A DNA stretch of 64,000 bases from positions 34,229 through 98,228 of the forward strand of contig JBALWH010000014.1 of NCBI GenBank assembly GCA_036960175.1, read 5' to 3'. How positions within the stretch are numbered: the stretch's first letter is position 1; each line of letters begins with the position of its first letter. Of this stretch, positions 59,853-64,000 are shown in pieces. Position numbers and translations under genes: made by a program. The notes under the pieces are model-generated. The model saw only the letters and a program-made list of their open reading frames with translations, was not told the DNA's origin and made no database searches. Origin of the DNA: Motiliproteus sp036960175. GTDB lineage: Bacteria > Pseudomonadota > Gammaproteobacteria > Pseudomonadales > Balneatricaceae.

Positions 59853-61946
59853 ATGATGAAATTAAATCGAAAACGCTCTGTCGCCAATAAAATCAGGCAG
59901 ATGATTCTTCTGACAAGCACGATCTCTTTGCTGCTGGTCTCTGTGTTGTTCGTGGTAGCTGAGGTGTTAACTACACGCCAAGCGTTGTATGAACGCATTC
60001 AAACGGTGGCCCAGGTTGTCGGTACCCACGTAACGGCATCGATAAGCTTCGATGACACTGAGACGGCAGAGCGCATGCTGCAATCGATGTCTCCAGATAA
60101 GGATATTCTGCTATCCCGAATTTACCTGAATGATGGGACTGTTTTTGCTAGTTATGAGCGTTCCCCTCAGGCGGTTATATCTCCAGAAGACTCTATTGCT
60201 GATCTTAATGCCTTGCCGCCAGAAAAATTCAATTTCACCGCCACGTCTCTTTCTTTAGCATCACCTATTTATCTGAATAGTAACCAGATCGGCCAGCTTT
60301 ATATTCGAGTGTCCCTAGCGTCTCTCTGGATTCAGGTCGGTATCTATTTATTGGGTGTCTTTTTGGTACTAGCCGCTGTTGTTTATCTGATTAATTATCT
60401 GGCGAATGTCCTTCATCGGCGAATTTCTGTCCCTATCGAAACTTTATTAAATGGAATGAAAACAATCAGTAAAGAGAAAAATTACGGGCTTCGAATAGAT
60501 AAGGGTGAGAAGGATGAGATCGGCGCAATCATAGATGGCTTTAACGAGATGATTGGCAATATTGAAGAGCGGGACATTGAGATCAAAGCTAAAACCCAAG
60601 AGATCGAGCAGCATGCTTTTTTTGATGCGCTGACAGGTTTGCCGAATCGTCGGATGCTGTTACAGCAGCTAGATCACGAGATAGAACGAAGTAAGCGTAC
60701 CAACACCATGGGCGCGCTGGTGTTCTTGGATTTAGACTTTTTCAAAATAATTAATGACTCGCTGGGTCATCAAACTGGCGATAACTTACTGCGAAATGTC
60801 GCCGATCGAATTAAATCCTCATTGCGGTCCAGTGATATGCCTGCGCGGGTAGGTGGAGATGAGTTCATCATCATTCTGCCAGATCTAGGTGATGATCTAG
60901 GTACAGCCGCTAATAATGCGTTATCAGCGGCTGATGTTGTTCGTCGAAGTTTGTGTGAGCCGTACAATATTGATGGGCGAACGCTGCATTCATCTTCAAG
61001 TTTTGGTATTACCCTTTTTCACAGAGATAACTCGGTTAGTCCGGATATTATCAAGCAGGCGGATCTCGCCATGTATCAGGCTAAGGACGAGGGACGAAAT
61101 TTAGTACAGTTCTATGCCGATGACATGCAGCAAATAGCCATTCAGCGGTTGCAAATCGAAGAGGATCTGCGTGATGCCATTACCAGTAATGATGGTCAGC
61201 TAGAGTTGTACTACCAGCCTCAAGTAGATTATAGAGGGGCGATTTTTGGCGCTGAAGCATTACTTCGCTGGCATCACCCCGAGAACAAAAATATTGGTCC
61301 TGCCGTCTTTATACCGGTGGCAGAAGTGACAGGTCTCATTCACCCCATCGGTAATTGGGTCTTACGCAAAGCCTGCCATCAGCTTTCCATTTGGCAAGAA
61401 CAAGGTCTGGACATCAAATTGGCCGTGAATGTGAGCCCCAATCAGTTTTTGCACGGGGATTTTGTCCATGATGTGCTTGACGTTGTAGATTCAAGTGGGA
61501 TAGATCCTACCGGGTTAGAGCTGGAGATTACCGAAGGCGTAATCCTGACTAACATCGATGAAGTGGTGAGAATCATGATGGAACTCAAAGCCCGTGGCAT
61601 TCGGTTTTCTATTGATGATTTTGGTACCGGTTATTCCTCTTTGCAGTATCTTAAAATGTTGCCCATATCCAAGCTTAAAATTGATCAGTCATTCATACGG
61701 GATTTACTTAGCGATCCGAATGATGCAGCGATCGTCACCACCATTATTGCGATGACCAAGCACTTGGGGCTTGATGTTATTGCTGAGGGTGTTGAGACGA
61801 AAGAAGAGAGCGATTATCTGTATAAGTTGGGTTGCCCGGCGTTTCAGGGCTATTTTTATGGGAAACCCGTTAGTCTACCGGTGTTTGAGTTGATGGTTGC
61901 AGAGCAAGAAACTGGCGTTTTGCACTCTGTTTCTGAAATCAATTAG
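59853..61946 (+). CDS. CHASE8-HAMP-GGDEF-EAL c-di-GMP enzyme
   Basis: This 697-aa protein has a first helix near residues 15-40, a periplasmic CHASE8-like domain (about 42-150: YERIQTVAQVVGTHVTASISFDDTETAERML), a second helix (about 155-180), HAMP, GGDEF (RVGGDEFIII) and EAL (AEALLRW … DDFGTGYSS … AEGVET). Both catalytic motifs are intact. The start ATG at 59853 follows AGGGTGGGG; GTG at 59841 is within that site. It resembles YfiN with an added EAL domain and should be the output of the receptor/YfiR pair. Confidence 0.94.
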   Translation: MMKLNRKRSVANKIRQMILLTSTISLLLVSVLFVVAEVLTTRQALYERIQTVAQVVGTHVTASISFDDTETAERMLQSMSPDKDILLSRIYLNDGTVFASYERSPQAVISPEDSIADLNALPPEKFNFTATSLSLASPIYLNSNQIGQLYIRVSLASLWIQVGIYLLGVFLVLAAVVYLINYLANVLHRRISVPIETLLNGMKTISKEKNYGLRIDKGEKDEIGAIIDGFNEMIGNIEERDIEIKAKTQEIEQHAFFDALTGLPNRRMLLQQLDHEIERSKRTNTMGALVFLDLDFFKIINDSLGHQTGDNLLRNVADRIKSSLRSSDMPARVGGDEFIIILPDLGDDLGTAANNALSAADVVRRSLCEPYNIDGRTLHSSSSFGITLFHRDNSVSPDIIKQADLAMYQAKDEGRNLVQFYADDMQQIAIQRLQIEEDLRDAITSNDGQLELYYQPQVDYRGAIFGAEALLRWHHPENKNIGPAVFIPVAEVTGLIHPIGNWVLRKACHQLSIWQEQGLDIKLAVNVSPNQFLHGDFVHDVLDVVDSSGIDPTGLELEITEGVILTNIDEVVRIMMELKARGIRFSIDDFGTGYSSLQYLKMLPISKLKIDQSFIRDLLSDPNDAAIVTTIIAMTKHLGLDVIAEGVETKEESDYLYKLGCPAFQGYFYGKPVSLPVFELMVAEQETGVLHSVSEIN

Positions 61947-62193
61947 ATCTATTTATTCACAGTTGGTTTCTGTGGCAGTAGATCATCCTGTTTTTGCGGT
62001 GAATGTCACCGAGTGTTGATGATTGTTCGGCATGAGGTTGAAACCAAATGGCCGCATCCGATTCTTTAGTGCTCTAGACGTTTTCCCAATGGTCTTTGGT
62101 ATCCATGAGGTCATGCTCGCTTGACGTTGACGGCCTGTGATTTAATTTATATTAGGCTTGTCTAAAGTTTGTTTGTAAGCATACCCTCGCAAC

Positions 62194-63909
62194 TCAGCGC
62201 TTCAATCGATAAGCCATCTGCGGTCGGGTGATACCCAGTAATCGTGCAGCCTGGGTAATATTGCCATCGCTTTTATCCATCGCCTTTTGCAGCAATTGTT
62301 GTTCGAACTCTTCCAGGTTGAATTCGTTATCTAGCAGTTGTTCTACTACATCGTTGGAGCCACTCTGAAAGTTGCCATTGAGAAGGGCGCCGGTGGATTC
62401 GCACACTGCGCTGGTGGCGCTGGTGGCGCTGGCGTTCAGGGGGTGGGAAGGTTCGGCCAGGGATGGGAAGAACGATTTCATACCGATGGTGCGATTGTTG
62501 TCGGTGAGGATAATGCCTCGCTCGATCATGTTTTCCAGCTCACGGATATTACCCGGCCACTTATAACTCATCAGTGCCTGCAGGGCTTTATCGGAGACCC
62601 CCAGCGTCTTCTTGTTGTACATGCTGTGGTATTTCTCGAGGAAGTGCTCGATCAGTTCGGGTATATCTTCAGTACGGTCCCGCAGGGGAGGGATATTGAC
62701 CGGATATACATTGAGTCGATAGAACAGATCTGCTCGAAAGCGCCCCTCTTTAACGGCTGTCTCTAGGTCTTCATTGGTGGCGGCGACTACCCGCACATCG
62801 ACTTTACGCACCTGGTTATCACCGACGCGCTCTATCTCACCTTCTTGTAATACACGCAGTAAAGTGGCTTGAGCGCGGGGGGTTAGTTCGATCACTTCAT
62901 CCAGAAAGATGGTGCCACCGTGGGCACGCTCGAACTTTCCTTCCCGGTCCTGAGTGGCGCCGGTGTAGGCGCCTTTGCGCACGCCAAAGAGTTCCGCTTC
63001 GATTAGGTCCGGCGGAATACAGGCACAGTTAATGGCGATAAAGGCTTTATCGGCTCGCTCGCTGGTCTGGTGCAGACCACGGGCGACCACTTCCTTACCG
63101 ACTCCGGTTTCACCCTGTAGTAGCACGGTGACGGTGCTGGAGGAGGCCCGTTGGATTAGGTGACAGACTTGCTTGAAGGCTTCGGATTGGCCGATAGAAT
63201 TAAACAAATGCTCGTCGGAAGAGCAGCTGTTATCAACCAGGTTTTCCCGCAGGGTGGATATTTCATAGCGCAGCGCGAATAGCTCTTCGACGATAGGGTC
63301 GGGAATCAAGCAACGCTCTAGCTCCTCCTGGTCGTCCCATTCTTCGGCGGGTTTGCCGATGATCTGGCAATGGTCAGCACCACAGCCAGTGCAGTGGGTT
63401 TCCTTAAAGATAATCTTGCGGCCCATATAGTAGGAGGAATAACCACTGGCATAGCCCAGTAACATCCAACAGATGGGCCCTTCGCTTATGCCGAATTCAT
63501 TAATATGAACTTCGGATTCGTAAGAATCATACCAATCGAATTCGCTATAAAATTCGCCGTTATCTACATCAAATTCCAGCACCTTAGGTTCGACCCGCAC
63601 CATGCCTTTGATGCCATGCAGCTGGGGTCCGACCATAAATGCTTCGGCGGTGGATATATCTGGGCGCACCTTATGGGCCAGCTCCGCGTCCTTCATGCCG
63701 GACTCGTAACCAAAGCGCATCAGAAAACCTCGGGCGCGCTCCATGCCTAGAGTAGTCACCAGTTCTTTACGAAGAGAACCCATAACGGCGGAGTGAATCA
63801 GCAGCATACGTTGCTCATCCATCCAGATCTTACCGTCTTCATGAGCGAACTGGATCTGCGAGATCAGGTCTTCGGCCGTCGGAAATGCTAGTGCGGTAGG
63901 CTCGTTCAT
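62194..63909 (-). CDS. dmpR: DmpR/PoxR-type sigma-54 activator (phenol sensor pocket)
   Basis: This 571-aa activator has a XylR_N/V4R sensor (1-215), AAA+ with Walker A GETGVGKE and the loop GAYTGA (Tyr in place of Phe), and a Fis-type HTH (DGNITQAARLLGITRPQMAYRL). The MopR zinc set is Cys147, Glu170, Cys173 and Cys181, and the phenol contacts His106/Trp134 are both conserved as His98 and Trp126. It therefore looks like a true phenol-type sensor and the better candidate for driving the sigma-54 promoter of the meta operon. What lies upstream is cut by the window edge. Confidence 0.94.
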   Translation of the reverse strand: MNEPTALAFPTAEDLISQIQFAHEDGKIWMDEQRMLLIHSAVMGSLRKELVTTLGMERARGFLMRFGYESGMKDAELAHKVRPDISTAEAFMVGPQLHGIKGMVRVEPKVLEFDVDNGEFYSEFDWYDSYESEVHINEFGISEGPICWMLLGYASGYSSYYMGRKIIFKETHCTGCGADHCQIIGKPAEEWDDQEELERCLIPDPIVEELFALRYEISTLRENLVDNSCSSDEHLFNSIGQSEAFKQVCHLIQRASSSTVTVLLQGETGVGKEVVARGLHQTSERADKAFIAINCACIPPDLIEAELFGVRKGAYTGATQDREGKFERAHGGTIFLDEVIELTPRAQATLLRVLQEGEIERVGDNQVRKVDVRVVAATNEDLETAVKEGRFRADLFYRLNVYPVNIPPLRDRTEDIPELIEHFLEKYHSMYNKKTLGVSDKALQALMSYKWPGNIRELENMIERGIILTDNNRTIGMKSFFPSLAEPSHPLNASATSATSAVCESTGALLNGNFQSGSNDVVEQLLDNEFNLEEFEQQLLQKAMDKSDGNITQAARLLGITRPQMAYRLKR

Positions 63910-64000
63910 AGACTCTTTATCTCATCTTTATTGTTGTTATGAATCAAGGAACCTGTGAACAAGTCTCTTGCGCCTCTGGCTTTCAGAGAGATTGGAGATC

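Overview
The window comes from a gammaproteobacterium, and the gene content suggests a free-living, probably marine or estuarine facultative denitrifier that degrades aromatic compounds (an inference; no rRNA is present). The housekeeping blocks dnaX-ybaB-recR and rnd-ycgL-ycgN, the rpsA, prc and apeB genes, and the c-di-GMP signalling proteins all fit the Oceanospirillales/Pseudomonadales side of the class. Coding density is high. I saw no transposase, integrase, CRISPR array, tRNA or rRNA.

Layout. 0.3-4.8 kb: a CHASE4-PAS-GGDEF-EAL protein, a PEP-CTERM-like secreted protein and an unknown protein. 5.0-9.9 kb: dnaX, carrying an E. coli-type programmed -1 frameshift signal, then ybaB, recR, rnd, ycgL and ycgN, closed by a bidirectional terminator. 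10-17.7 kb: rpsA, a coiled-coil membrane protein, prc, an FKBP lipoprotein, apeB and two small genes. 18-31 kb: a nitrite reductase and heme d1 island. It holds nirS, a NapC/NirT-type cytochrome fused to an ethylbenzene-dehydrogenase-like domain, an amicyanin-like cupredoxin, a divergent CysG-like nirE, and nirCFDLGHJN. 31-31.6 kb: a gene-free stretch with nested inverted repeats that looks like a dispersed structured element. 31.7-42.9 kb: a mixed accessory region with an ECF sigma/anti-sigma pair, a FAH-family protein, a His-rich periplasmic protein, a LysR regulator, a XylR/DmpR-type activator in an operon with a GlcG-like and a luciferase-like protein, a DMT permease that may start at ATT, a truncated solute-binding protein, phnX and a GST. 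43-51.3 kb: a LysR gene, then a leftward catechol meta-cleavage operon dmpQ-B-C-E-F-G-H-(ABM membrane protein)-dmpI behind a good sigma-54 promoter. 51.7-56.9 kb: a TetR-MFP-RND efflux operon. 57.2-62 kb: a TonB receptor, YfiR and CHASE8-HAMP-GGDEF-EAL signalling operon. 62.2-63.9 kb: a second DmpR-type activator with the full phenol-binding residue set.

How the parts work together. Heme d1 is made from uroporphyrinogen III by NirE (methylation), NirDLGH (siroheme decarboxylation), NirJ, NirF and NirN, and is installed in NirS. The fused cytochrome, the cupredoxin and NirC are candidate electron carriers. FNR/DNR-type palindromes lie before nirS and between nirE and nirC. Catechol produced by genes outside the window would be cleaved by DmpB and carried through the dehydrogenase/tautomerase/decarboxylase branch to pyruvate and acetyl-CoA. 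There is no hydrolase branch and no ring hydroxylase here. The sigma-54 promoter fits control by a DmpR-like activator; two such activators are present and differ at a key effector-contact position.

The points most worth following up are the CysG-like NirE with Gly in place of catalytic Asp104, the NapC::EB_dh fusion with its amicyanin-like neighbour, the two DmpR paralogues with different sensor pockets, the membrane ABM protein inside the meta operon, and the regularly spaced FNR-like boxes.
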